Source: CALXOJ01 sp034120015 (GTDB lineage Bacteria > Spirochaetota > Spirochaetia > JAFGXN01). Taken from it: DNA of 64,000 nucleotides. Position numbers and translations under genes: made by a program. A model generated the notes under the pieces. The model did no database searches, had not been told where the DNA came from, and saw only the letters and a list, made by a program, of their open reading frames with translations. This document shows, piece after piece, positions 42,944 to 51,069 of this stretch. How positions within the stretch are numbered: position 1 is the first letter of the stretch; each line of letters opens with the position of its first letter. The DNA lies in contig JAXEIF010000005.1 in assembly GCA_034120015.1 (NCBI GenBank), positions 1 to 64,000 of the forward strand, given 5' to 3'.

Positions 42944-44509
42944 ATGGCAGATTCATTTCACTGGGCCGATATCACGGCCGACAAAATCATTCGCGAAAAA
43001 GGCGACAAAGATCTTTATGTTTGCGCATCAGGCATCACACCGTCGGGAACGGTTCATATCGGTAATTTCCGCGAAATCATTTCCGTTGCTCTGACGGTTC
43101 AGGCTTTAAGAGAAAAAGGAAAAAATGTACGCTTTTTGTATTCGTGGGATGATTACGATGTTTTCCGAAAAGTTCCCAAAAACATGCCGCAGCAGGAGCT
43201 TCTCGAATCGTATTTGAGACAGCCGATTACGCTGGTTCCCGATGTTTACGGACAATACGAAAGCTATGCCCAATACAACGAAAAAACCCTCGAAAAACTG
43301 TTGCCGATCGTCGGTGTCGAGCCGGAATTTATTTATCAGGCTTCCAAATACCGTAACGCCGACTACGCACAGGGCATCAAAACCGCCCTCGACCGGAAAG
43401 ACGAACTGAAAGCGATTCTGGATGAACACCGGACAACGCCGCTTCCCGAAGACTGGCTGCCCGTTTCCGTCTTCTGCGAAAAGTGCAACCGCGATACGAC
43501 TCAGGTGACCGGCTACGACGGAGAATGGTCGATTCATTACACCTGCTCCTCCTGCGGTGCCGACGAAACGATTGATTTGAGAAAAACAAAAGCGGCTAAG
43601 CTGCCGTGGCGTATCGACTGGCCGATGCGGTGGGCGTACGAAAAAGTTGATTTCGAACCGGCAGGAAAAGACCACCACTCCGAAGGCGGCAGTTTCGATA
43701 CCGCCAAAAAAACGGTCGCCGTTTTCGGCTGGCAGCCGCCGGTCACGTTTCAGTACGATTTTATTTCGATCAAAGGACGCGGCGGAAAAATTTCCTCGTC
43801 TGGCGGCGATGTCATCGGTCTGGACGATGTTCTCGAAGTCTACACACCGGAAATTACCCGTTACCTGTTTGCGGGAACCCGGCCGAACACCGAGTTTGCC
43901 ATTTCGTTCGATTTGGACGTATTAAAGATTTACGAGGATTACGAATCGTGCGAGCGGCTCTTCTTCACCGAAAACCCGACACCGAAAGAGGCGGCAAAAA
44001 AAGCCAAAAGCGACCGCATTTACCGTCTTTCCCAGGTCGGCGACGTTCCCGCAGAATGCCCCTACCAGATTCCGATGCGCCATTTGTGCAACCTGCTGCA
44101 GATTCACGACGGCAACATCGAAGCGGTGCTGGCAACCCTGCCGGATTTGAAACCGTCCCAAAAACCGCGGCTGGAGCAGAAATGCCGCTGCGCATGGAAC
44201 TGGATTACCCGGTTTGCGCCGGAAGAGTTCCGTTTTTCGCTGCGCACCGCGGATGAGGAAAAACCGCAGGCCGACGAGGCGTGCACACGGGTGCTGGCCG
44301 ACGTCCGCCGCCTGGTTGCCGAAAAAATGGAATCAAGCGACGAAAAAACGTTCGGCGAGCTCATTTACGCTTCGATGCAGGAAAACAATGTCGCTTCCGC
44401 CGATTTTTTCACCCTGATGTACCGAACCCTGATCGGAAAAGACAAAGGCCCCCGGCTGATCAACTTCATGTACACAATCGGCAAAGAAAAACTGCTGAAA
44501 CTTCTGTAA
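42944..44509 (+). CDS. lysK: class I lysyl-tRNA synthetase
   Basis: 521-residue class I LysRS, the archaeal-type enzyme also found in spirochaetes in place of the class II form. It has the class I signature SGTVHIGNFREI (HIGN, near residue 29), a zinc-like knuckle CEKCNRDT/CSSCGADE (near 180-210), and KISSSGG (KMSKS equivalent, near 285). The C-terminal helical anticodon-binding part starts ~370 and ends normally. No ribosome binding site precedes the ATG, and the promoter sits next to it. The enzyme family is a phylogenetic marker for the window. Confidence 0.97.
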   Translation: MADSFHWADITADKIIREKGDKDLYVCASGITPSGTVHIGNFREIISVALTVQALREKGKNVRFLYSWDDYDVFRKVPKNMPQQELLESYLRQPITLVPDVYGQYESYAQYNEKTLEKLLPIVGVEPEFIYQASKYRNADYAQGIKTALDRKDELKAILDEHRTTPLPEDWLPVSVFCEKCNRDTTQVTGYDGEWSIHYTCSSCGADETIDLRKTKAAKLPWRIDWPMRWAYEKVDFEPAGKDHHSEGGSFDTAKKTVAVFGWQPPVTFQYDFISIKGRGGKISSSGGDVIGLDDVLEVYTPEITRYLFAGTRPNTEFAISFDLDVLKIYEDYESCERLFFTENPTPKEAAKKAKSDRIYRLSQVGDVPAECPYQIPMRHLCNLLQIHDGNIEAVLATLPDLKPSQKPRLEQKCRCAWNWITRFAPEEFRFSLRTADEEKPQADEACTRVLADVRRLVAEKMESSDEKTFGELIYASMQENNVASADFFTLMYRTLIGKDKGPRLINFMYTIGKEKLLKLL

Positions 44510-44524
44510 TTTTTTCGATTCTTT

Positions 44525-44611
44525 AAAAAAAAGAGCGGTCTTTTTTCAAAAAGATTCATTCCGGACATTATCTGATACGGAGGTCTTTTATGAAACACAC
44601 CGCTCTTTTTT
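44525..44611 (+). promoter_or_regulatory. 13-bp inverted repeat spanning the start of the downstream lipoprotein gene
   Basis: AAAAAAGAGCGGT (44525-44537 region) and ACCGCTCTTTTTT (44599-44611) are perfect complements with ~60 bases between them. The right arm is in codons 4-8 of the lipoprotein gene and ends in a T-run; the loop contains that gene's GGAGG and ATG. It could be a terminator of lysK that overlaps the next gene or a fold that controls its translation. Confidence 0.45.
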
Positions 44612-45600
44612 GTTTTTCGCTTTTTCTTATTTCCTGTATTCCCTTATCAATCGGGAAGAAAACCGGCCCGCTTGATTTTTCCCCGCCCCGCTTTACCGAG
44701 GCATCCGTAACGGGTGCCAAAAGCATCCGGTTGCGTTTCGACAAAGCGTGCACCGTTCTCGATGCAAAACCGGTCATCAGCAGCGGCTTAACGGTTCAAA
44801 AGGTGTCGTACCCCGAAGAGGGAATCATTCTTATTGAAACAGCCGAAACGCAGATTCCGGGAAAGGAATATGTCATTGATCTGACTGTAGCCGATGCTTC
44901 CGGCAACACGACAACGCTGATGTGGGCCTTTTACGGATTCAATTCCCGAATTCCCAGACTGCAGCTGAACGAAATCTGCGTCAACGGCAGTTCGACCCGA
45001 CCAGATATGGTGGAAATTCTCTCTCTTTCCGAGGGAAATCTTGCGGGACTCTGTCTCTACCACGGTTCGCCCTCCGACTACAAGTCGCTGTTTATTTTTC
45101 CGAATGCGGAAGTCAAAGCCGGCGAAATGATTTTGGTTCATTTCAAACCGGAAGGACTGGCAACGGAGGTTCAGGAAACCGGTGCGTTGGACGAATCGGG
45201 CGGGAAACTGTCACATCCGAATGCGCGCGATTTTTGGGTTGAAGGCGGCAGCGGCCTTTCGGGCACCAACGGGGCGCTGGCCCTCTACGATACGCCGAAC
45301 GGCACGTTAATCGAGGCGTTTTTGTACTCGAACCGCACAACGGCATCGGACACCGCGTATAACGGTTTCGGCAGTGCATCGTTTTTAACCAATGTAACGG
45401 AAATCACGGAAGCCGGCGGCTGGCAGTGGTCATCCGAAACACCGCGCCCGGAAGAATGTTTCAATCCGACAAAATCGACATCGACACGGACCATTAACCG
45501 ACGCCCCGATACCCCTTCCGGCTCCCGTTTCTCATGGTTTATCGGCGCCACGAGCACAGCTTCGTTCGGTGAACCGAACACCGACAAAGAATATTTTTAA
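44590..45600 (+). CDS. lipoprotein with Ig-like and lamin-tail domains
   Basis: 336-residue lipoprotein (MKHTALFCFSLFLISC). Residues ~28-115 look like a Big_5/SbsA-type Ig domain (RFTEASVTGAKSIRLRFDKAC, YVIDLTVADASGNTTTLMW). Residues ~120-330 are a lamin-tail domain (LQLNEICVNGSSTRPDMVEIL at its start), common in secreted or surface proteins of bacteria with unknown ligand. ATG at 44590 has GGAGG; the gene is 80 bases downstream of lysK. Confidence 0.82.
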   Translation: MKHTALFCFSLFLISCIPLSIGKKTGPLDFSPPRFTEASVTGAKSIRLRFDKACTVLDAKPVISSGLTVQKVSYPEEGIILIETAETQIPGKEYVIDLTVADASGNTTTLMWAFYGFNSRIPRLQLNEICVNGSSTRPDMVEILSLSEGNLAGLCLYHGSPSDYKSLFIFPNAEVKAGEMILVHFKPEGLATEVQETGALDESGGKLSHPNARDFWVEGGSGLSGTNGALALYDTPNGTLIEAFLYSNRTTASDTAYNGFGSASFLTNVTEITEAGGWQWSSETPRPEECFNPTKSTSTRTINRRPDTPSGSRFSWFIGATSTASFGEPNTDKEYF

Positions 45601-45608
45601 AAATTTTA

Positions 45609-45637
45609 TCGAAAAGAATCGAATTTGTTCTTTTCGA
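45609..45637 (+). terminator. hairpin after the lamin-tail lipoprotein gene
   Basis: TCGAAAAGAA/TTCTTTTCGA, a perfect 10-bp inverted repeat with a nine-base loop but no T-run after it. It is a weak terminator or an operator ahead of ssb. Confidence 0.45.
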
Positions 45638-45676
45638 CCATTATTAATTACGGATGTTTCATCCGCAGGAGGTTTT

Positions 45677-46075
45677 ATGAACAATTTAAATTCCATTTTA
45701 ATCGAAGGTAATCTGATTAAGGATCCCGTTCTCAAATCGACACCCAACGGAACTCCCGTCTGTCTTTTTTCGGTCGCAACGAACCGTTTTTTTAAACAAA
45801 ACGATGAACTGCAAAAAGAAGTCTCCTATTTTGATATTGAATCATGGGCTTCGACTGCCCAGTCATGCGGAAGCCTGCTGACAAAGGGACGTGGTGTTCG
45901 TATTGTGGGCAGACTGAAGCAGGATCGCTGGAATGATGAAAACGGAAATCCGAAAAGCCGGATTAAAATCGTTGCCGAACATGTCGAATTCAAACCGGTA
46001 ATCGGCAATCAGACCCGCAGCGTTTCCGAAAAGGAAGTCGAATTTGAAAGCGAAAAAACAGGAGAAACGGAATAA
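45677..46075 (+). CDS. ssb: single-stranded DNA-binding protein
   Basis: 132-residue SSB with one OB fold in residues ~1-110. It has NSILIEGNLIKDPVLKSTPNGTPVC, FDIESWASTAQ and KGRGVRIVGRLKQDRW. The C-terminal tail is short, acidic and ends SEKTGETE, which is not the usual DDDIPF tip used to recruit partner proteins; that is a deviation worth noting. The ATG at 45677 has GCAGGAGG; the in-frame start at 45569 lies in the preceding gene. Followed by trxA. Confidence 0.9.
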   Translation: MNNLNSILIEGNLIKDPVLKSTPNGTPVCLFSVATNRFFKQNDELQKEVSYFDIESWASTAQSCGSLLTKGRGVRIVGRLKQDRWNDENGNPKSRIKIVAEHVEFKPVIGNQTRSVSEKEVEFESEKTGETE

Positions 46076-46137
46076 ACGATTTGCCTTTTTATCAAATTTT
46101 TATTATACTAATATTATCAAGAATACGGAGATAAAAA

Positions 46138-46449
46138 ATGGCAATTGAATTTACAAGTGAAAATTTCGATGCGGAAGTTTTGAAATCGGACATTCCCGTA
46201 CTGGTCGATTTCTGGGCACCCTGGTGCGGTCCCTGTAAGATGCTCGGACCGGTTATCGAAGATTTGGCTGCCGAATATAACGGAAAAGTGAAAATCGGCA
46301 AAGTCAACGTTGACAACGAACGGGAGCTGGCAATCAGCTACGGTGTTTCTTCGATTCCGTCACTGAAATTTTTTAAAAACGGATCTGTCGTTAAGGAATC
46401 GGTAGGATTTCTTGCTGCCGACCGCATCCGGGACATGATTAACAACTGA
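46138..46449 (+). CDS. trxA: thioredoxin
   Basis: 103-residue thioredoxin with the active site WCGPCK (near residue 31), PVLVDFWAPW before it, and the cis-Pro loop GVSSIPSLKFF. It reduces disulfides of cytoplasmic proteins. The stop codon abuts a terminator. Confidence 0.97.
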   Translation: MAIEFTSENFDAEVLKSDIPVLVDFWAPWCGPCKMLGPVIEDLAAEYNGKVKIGKVNVDNERELAISYGVSSIPSLKFFKNGSVVKESVGFLAADRIRDMINN

Positions 46450-46478
46450 AAAAAGGGAACCTGACGGTTCCCTTTTTA
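46449..46478. terminator. bidirectional terminator after trxA
   Basis: AAAAAGGGAACC-TGAC-GGTTCCCTTTTT. It serves both trxA and the convergent beta-propeller gene, and overlaps the stop codons. Confidence 0.93.
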
Positions 46479-47333
46479 ATGTATATCGGAAATATATTTA
46501 ATTTTTCCGTCGCCTGCCGTCGGCACCCAAATATCGTCTCCGTCCATGAGAAAATCTCCGGGCAGATTCAAATCCCGATCCCATATCGGGTACATCATAT
46601 TTTCGTCGGTATCAAAACAGAATACACGTCCCGGAATCTCATCCGTTCCGTAATCGGTAACAAATATCGATTTGTCTTCAACAGCAATTCCCCTGAAGCG
46701 CCCGGCAGCAGCACCGACAAAATAAGGTATAACCTCATTTTTCGAAATCCGGATTTTCAGATATCCTACCCGGCTGAGCGGTTTTCCGTTTTCCGTAGCG
46801 GCCGCACAAAAATAGAGATTTCCGGATTTAAAGAAAAGTCCCGAAACACCCTCAATCGGCTCCAATATTAGAGAATAATAATCGCCGTTAAAGTAAACCC
46901 TGTAAATTAATCCGTTTTTGGCATCCGACACCGCAAAAGAAACGCCGTCCCGCAACGGCTCGATATCCGTCAGCATATCCGTTTCCGGCATCTCAAGTGT
47001 AAATTCTTCTTTTCGTGTCAGCAGATTAAATCCGCGAATAAACCCGCTGTCCGCAACATAAAGACGGTTATTTAAAACACTCATTCCGCGGGGAGCTTTC
47101 AATCCCGAAACCCAGTATTTATCGACAATTTCTCCCTTAGATGTCAGTTTTGAAACGTATCCGTCGTTACTGTTTTGATCGCCGCTCCCCATATTCGAAA
47201 TAAACAAATACCGGCCGTAAGAGCATACAGACTGGGGTGCCGAAAAACCGACCCACTCATATTCGAAGCGTGTTCCCGAAAAAACCGCTATCGTCACAAA
47301 AAGATAAAAACAGATACATAAAATCTTTTGCAC
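46476..47333 (-). CDS. exported beta-propeller (NHL/SMP-30-like) protein
   Basis: ~285 aa with a signal peptide (VQKILCICFYLFVTIAVFSG) and repeated 40- to 50-residue blade units (APQSVCSYGRYLFISNMG, APRGMSVLNNRLYVADSG, FRGIAVEDKSIFVTDYGT, PGDFLMDGDDIWVPTAG), as in NHL-repeat or SMP-30-type propellers. GTG at 47333 has GGAGG at six bases, while the ATG ten codons upstream has a poor site, so I prefer GTG. No catalytic residues can be assigned. It is convergent with trxA. Confidence 0.75.
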   Translation of the reverse strand: MQKILCICFYLFVTIAVFSGTRFEYEWVGFSAPQSVCSYGRYLFISNMGSGDQNSNDGYVSKLTSKGEIVDKYWVSGLKAPRGMSVLNNRLYVADSGFIRGFNLLTRKEEFTLEMPETDMLTDIEPLRDGVSFAVSDAKNGLIYRVYFNGDYYSLILEPIEGVSGLFFKSGNLYFCAAATENGKPLSRVGYLKIRISKNEVIPYFVGAAAGRFRGIAVEDKSIFVTDYGTDEIPGRVFCFDTDENMMYPIWDRDLNLPGDFLMDGDDIWVPTAGDGKIKYISDIH

Positions 47334-47411
47334 GAACAACCTCCGTCCGCGATATTTTATCATATATTCTCTTTAAAAAAAAGAGCTTTCCATTTCTTCG
47401 GGAAAAAACGA

Positions 47412-47446
47412 TTGCCAATTCCGTCAAAATGGTGTATATTTATACG
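47412..47446 (+). promoter_or_regulatory. argR promoter with overlapping ArgR-like box, leaderless
   Basis: TTGCCA (47412-47417), 17-base spacer and TATATT (47435-47440), then eight bases to the ATG of argR (47449). TGTATATTTATACG (47433-47446) is close to a palindrome over the -10 box, a natural ArgR autoregulation site. No ribosome binding site is present. Confidence 0.7.
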
Positions 47447-47448
47447 TA

Positions 47449-47919
47449 ATGTTAAATAAAAATTATCGCTTGCAGCTTATAAAAGACCTCATCTCATGCG
47501 AACGCATCGAATCTCAGGACGATTTACTGACAAAGCTTCAGCAGGAAGGAATTTCACTGACACAGGCGACCCTTTCCCGTGATTTAAAACAGCTGAAAGT
47601 CGCCAAAGTTGCCGATACATACGGTTACCGGTATGTTATAAACGAACATCATGAATCGACGGCCCACAAAAAAGAATATTTACGAGATATTGCAAGAGGA
47701 TTAATTTCCGTTCACTTCTCGGGCAATATCGGCGTCATAAAAACACAGTCCGGTCATGCCGACAGCGTGGCTTTGGCTATCGACAAACTGAATATTCCCG
47801 ATATTTTGGGAACCATCGCCGGTGACGATACAATTTTTTTCGTTATGAGTGACGAATCCCGTAAATCGGATATTTTATCAAATCTCTCCGGTACAAATCC
47901 GGATAAGGAGTCGGAATGA
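47449..47919 (+). CDS. argR: arginine repressor ArgR
   Basis: 156-residue ArgR/AhrC protein. It has an N-terminal winged helix with SQDDLLTKLQQEGISLTQATLSRDLKQLKV (residues ~20-50) and a C-terminal arginine-binding and hexamerisation domain with the GTIAGDDTIF motif (near 126). The last codons overlap argC (ATGA). It is placed to control the argC-B-D cluster and argG. Its own start has no ribosome binding site. Confidence 0.95.
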   Translation: MLNKNYRLQLIKDLISCERIESQDDLLTKLQQEGISLTQATLSRDLKQLKVAKVADTYGYRYVINEHHESTAHKKEYLRDIARGLISVHFSGNIGVIKTQSGHADSVALAIDKLNIPDILGTIAGDDTIFFVMSDESRKSDILSNLSGTNPDKESE

Positions 47920-48953
47920 AAGCAGCAATTATCGGAGCTTCCGGTTATACCGGACAAATTTTATTACGTCTGTTGGAAAATCACCCGAAAATCAAGACAG
48001 TGATTCCCGTTTCCTCGACAAAAGCGGGAACTCCCGTAACGGATACGGATGCAGCCATCGGCAAACCGATGAAAAAAACGGCGGAGACCGATTTCCGCTA
48101 TGTCTCGGTCAACGCAGCTGCGGAAATGAAACCGGAAGTTGTTTTCGCGGCACTGCCTCACCTCAAAAGTGCGGAAGTCTGCGCGCCGTTCTTTAACGAT
48201 TCGGTTGTTATCGACCTCTCGGCCGATTTCCGTATCAAAGACCGGAATATTTTTAAAGAAGCATACGGACAGGAACCGCCCCGCCCCGATCTGCTCGATC
48301 AGGCGGTTTTCGGTTTGGTCGAAGTTTATAAAAAGGAAATCAAAAAAGCGTCTCTGATTGCCAATCCCGGCTGTTATCCGACCTGTACGACACTGCCGCT
48401 CTATCCCGTTTTGAAAAAATTCAGGCATACGGGACCGATTGTCGTCAACGCTCTTTCCGGCATCTCAGGTGCGGGGAAAAACTTAAAAGAAAATCTGATG
48501 TACTGCCAGCGCGATGAAAACTGCGGCGCTTACAATCCGGGAAAACTTCACCGGCACACGCAGGAAATCGAACAGGAACTGAATAAAGCCCGTCCGGGAA
48601 CAGATATCTTTTTCACTCCTCACCTTGTTCCGTTAAAAAGAGGAATGGCTGTGACTTCCTTTGTCTCCTTTAAAAAGGAACTGACAGACGACATGATTGA
48701 ATCGACACTGTCCCGTTTCTACAAAAACTCGCCGTTTATCAACATCGTAGGCAGCGGCCGCATCCCCGAAACCGCAGATGTTTTGGGATCCAACCGGTGC
48801 GATATCGGATGGCGGATTTTCGGAAAACAGGTTATTTTTATGTCGGTTATCGACAATCTGATGAAGGGAGCATCGGGACAGGCCGTTCAAAATATGAATG
48901 TCCGCTTCGGCTTCCGGGAAACCGCCGGTTTGAATCTTTTCGGAGAACTGTAA
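47916..48953 (+). CDS. argC: N-acetyl-gamma-glutamyl-phosphate reductase
   Basis: 345-residue NADPH-dependent enzyme of arginine synthesis. GASGYTGQ (near residue 6), the catalytic cysteine in NPGCYPT (near 150) and HRHTQEIEQEL (near 209) are present. It overlaps argR by four bases and argB by one (TAATG), so argR-C-B are a translationally coupled unit. Confidence 0.96.
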   Translation: MKAAIIGASGYTGQILLRLLENHPKIKTVIPVSSTKAGTPVTDTDAAIGKPMKKTAETDFRYVSVNAAAEMKPEVVFAALPHLKSAEVCAPFFNDSVVIDLSADFRIKDRNIFKEAYGQEPPRPDLLDQAVFGLVEVYKKEIKKASLIANPGCYPTCTTLPLYPVLKKFRHTGPIVVNALSGISGAGKNLKENLMYCQRDENCGAYNPGKLHRHTQEIEQELNKARPGTDIFFTPHLVPLKRGMAVTSFVSFKKELTDDMIESTLSRFYKNSPFINIVGSGRIPETADVLGSNRCDIGWRIFGKQVIFMSVIDNLMKGASGQAVQNMNVRFGFRETAGLNLFGEL

Positions 48954-49711
48954 TGGGAATTGCCGTTGTTAAGATCGGAGGCCGTGTTGCCTCCGAAAAA
49001 GAAAAAATCATCAATCTTCTGAATGATATGGCTTCCGGCACAGACACTTCGTATATTTTGGTTCACGGAGGCGGTGCGGAAGTGACCTCGGCAGCCGCAC
49101 GGTTCGGAATCGAGTCAAAATTTGTTAACGGTGTCCGTTTTACCTCTCCGGAAGAAATGGCTGTTGTCGATGCCGTTCTGGCCGGTAAAATCAACAAAGA
49201 ACTGGTACGAATGGCCGCCCGGGCAGGATTAAAGGGTGTCGGATTAAGCGGCTCCGACGGAAAACTCTTTACCGGCACGGCCGTTGCCGCCGGCTCATGC
49301 ACCGGCAAAATTACCGGCACCGACACCGGTTTACTCTCTCTGCTGACCGAAAACGGCTATCTGCCGATTATCGCCACCACATCCATGACGGCCGACGGCG
49401 CTCCGTTGAATATCAACGCGGACGAAGCGGCTCTGGCTCTTGCGGTTGCTTTAAAGGCGGATCGTCTGATTTACATTTCCGATATTCCCGGCGTGCTGAA
49501 AAACGATGCGGTCATACCCGCCTTAAACGGCACCTCGATTGCCGACGAAATAAACGCGGGAGTTATTTCCGGAGGCATGATTCCCAAAGTCAAATCCGCA
49601 CTCAAAGCGGTCGGAGAGGGCGTCGGTACCGTTATTATCGGCGGATACGAAAACCCGAAAGATTTACAGCGGCTGGAATCGGGTGAAAAAGGAACTTCCA
49701 TCAGACTTTAA
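48953..49711 (+). CDS. argB: acetylglutamate kinase
   Basis: 252-residue amino-acid kinase that phosphorylates N-acetylglutamate. It starts VVKIGG and has LVHGGGAEV (near 40), NINADEAALALAVAL (near 158) and ISGGMIPKVKSAL (near 205). It is shorter at the N-terminus than the feedback-inhibited, hexameric ArgB proteins, which carry an extra helix. The ATG at 48953 shares a base with the argC stop codon. Confidence 0.95.
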   Translation: MGIAVVKIGGRVASEKEKIINLLNDMASGTDTSYILVHGGGAEVTSAAARFGIESKFVNGVRFTSPEEMAVVDAVLAGKINKELVRMAARAGLKGVGLSGSDGKLFTGTAVAAGSCTGKITGTDTGLLSLLTENGYLPIIATTSMTADGAPLNINADEAALALAVALKADRLIYISDIPGVLKNDAVIPALNGTSIADEINAGVISGGMIPKVKSALKAVGEGVGTVIIGGYENPKDLQRLESGEKGTSIRL

Positions 49712-49728
49712 TACAACAGGAGAACGAT

Positions 49729-50925
49729 ATGAACAATCAGGATGCGTACAGTGTCAATCCCCCGCTTTGCCGCAATTACGCGGATCGTTTTTTGGTATTT
49801 GACCGCGGTGAAGGTTGTTATCTTTACGATATTAAGGGCAACCGATATCTTGATATGGCTGCAGGTATTGCCGTCAACGCGCTCGGATACGGTCGGAAAG
49901 ATTTGGCAGAAATTATGAGCCGGCAGGCGGAAAAAATCGTTCACTGCTCCAACCTCTTTTCAACGGTACCGACACTGGCGCTGGCCCAAAAACTGACAGC
50001 AGCATCCGGTTATGATGCTGTTTTTTTCGGAAACAGCGGAACCGAAGCCAACGAAGCGGCTCTGAAATTTGCCCGTATTTATTCCAAGGCCCGGAAAGGC
50101 GATCGTGCCGTCGCCTATCTCAGTTTCGAATCCGCTTTTCACGGACGCACGGCGGGAACGCTCTCCGTTACTCCGAACGAGAAATACCAGAAGTCGTACC
50201 GGCCGCTGCTGCCCGAATGTCACACGGCTGTTTTTAACGATATTGCCTCTCTCGAAGCGGCTTTAAACGATTCATTTGCAGCCGTGATTGTCGAACCGGT
50301 TCAGGGTGAAGGCGGAATCCATATTATGACACCGGAATTTGCAGCAAAACTGAACGAGCTGTGCGCCCGATATGACATTGTCCTGATTGCCGATGAAATT
50401 CAGGCCGGTTTGGGGCGAACCGGATACCCGTTCGCATCGTCGGCTTGCGGACTGAATCCCGATATTATCACATTGGGAAAACCCATTGCCGGAGGTCTTC
50501 CTCTCGGAGCGACACTGGTCAAAAAGAAAATCAACGATGTCATTCATCCGGGCGACCACGGATCGACATTCGGAGGAAACCCGGTCTGCTGTTCCGTAGC
50601 CAATCACATGCTGGATGTTCTTCTGAATCCTTCTTTTCTCGACGAAATCAAAGAAAAAGGAGACTATCTGCACAGCCGGCTTTGCGAATTGCAAAACCGC
50701 TTTCCCGAAATCGTTTCGGGAGCCAGAGGCCTCGGTTTGATTCAGGGACTGGTTCTGAAAGATATCAGTCCGGCAGAGGTCATTCGAGAATGTGAAAGCA
50801 ACGGCCTGATTTTGTTACGCGCCGGCACCGATGTGCTAAGACTGGTTCCGCCTCTTGTTATTACAAAGAATGAAATCGACGAAGGTGTCGGAATTATTGC
50901 AAAAGTTCTTTCCGTGATTGCGTGA
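49729..50925 (+). CDS. argD: acetylornithine aminotransferase
   Basis: Class III PLP aminotransferase of 398 aa. It has FGNSGTEANEAALKFAR, FHGRTAGTLSVT, VEPVQGEGGI, the aspartate in LIADEIQAGLGRTG, the PLP lysine in LGKPIAGGLPLGA and HGSTFGGNPV; all are typical of ArgD. It is 17 bases after argB in the same cluster, with AGGAG. Confidence 0.95.
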   Translation: MNNQDAYSVNPPLCRNYADRFLVFDRGEGCYLYDIKGNRYLDMAAGIAVNALGYGRKDLAEIMSRQAEKIVHCSNLFSTVPTLALAQKLTAASGYDAVFFGNSGTEANEAALKFARIYSKARKGDRAVAYLSFESAFHGRTAGTLSVTPNEKYQKSYRPLLPECHTAVFNDIASLEAALNDSFAAVIVEPVQGEGGIHIMTPEFAAKLNELCARYDIVLIADEIQAGLGRTGYPFASSACGLNPDIITLGKPIAGGLPLGATLVKKKINDVIHPGDHGSTFGGNPVCCSVANHMLDVLLNPSFLDEIKEKGDYLHSRLCELQNRFPEIVSGARGLGLIQGLVLKDISPAEVIRECESNGLILLRAGTDVLRLVPPLVITKNEIDEGVGIIAKVLSVIA

Positions 50926-50996
50926 CAAAAATATTACGACGCGACACAAATCGGCTTCGAAACCCGCTCTTTTTGCTTTCGGAGCCGGAAAAGGAC

Positions 50997-51052
50997 TTGA
51001 TGAAATACAAGAAAAAATGTATATTTATTTAGAGATAAAAATAATTATACAT
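50997..51052 (+). promoter_or_regulatory. argG promoter with candidate ArgR boxes
   Basis: TTGATG (50997-51002), 17-base spacer and TATATT (51020-51025). The -10 box lies in ATGTATATTTATTT, which shares TGTATATTTAT with the argR operator. An inverted partner ATAATTATACAT (51040-51052) follows within 20 bases, which fits paired ArgR boxes. Confidence 0.65.
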
Positions 51053-51069
51053 CTTCAAAGGAGATTGTT

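Noticed and set aside
44525..44611. Treating the inverted repeat as a plain terminator for lysK
   Set aside because: The right arm is inside a well-supported lipoprotein gene with its own GGAGG and lipobox, and the loop is ~60 bases, so I list it as regulatory with low confidence.
50926..51000. Possible terminator after argD (CGGCTTC/GGAGCCG)
   Set aside because: The stem is imperfect, the loop long and there is no T-run; argG has its own promoter in any case.
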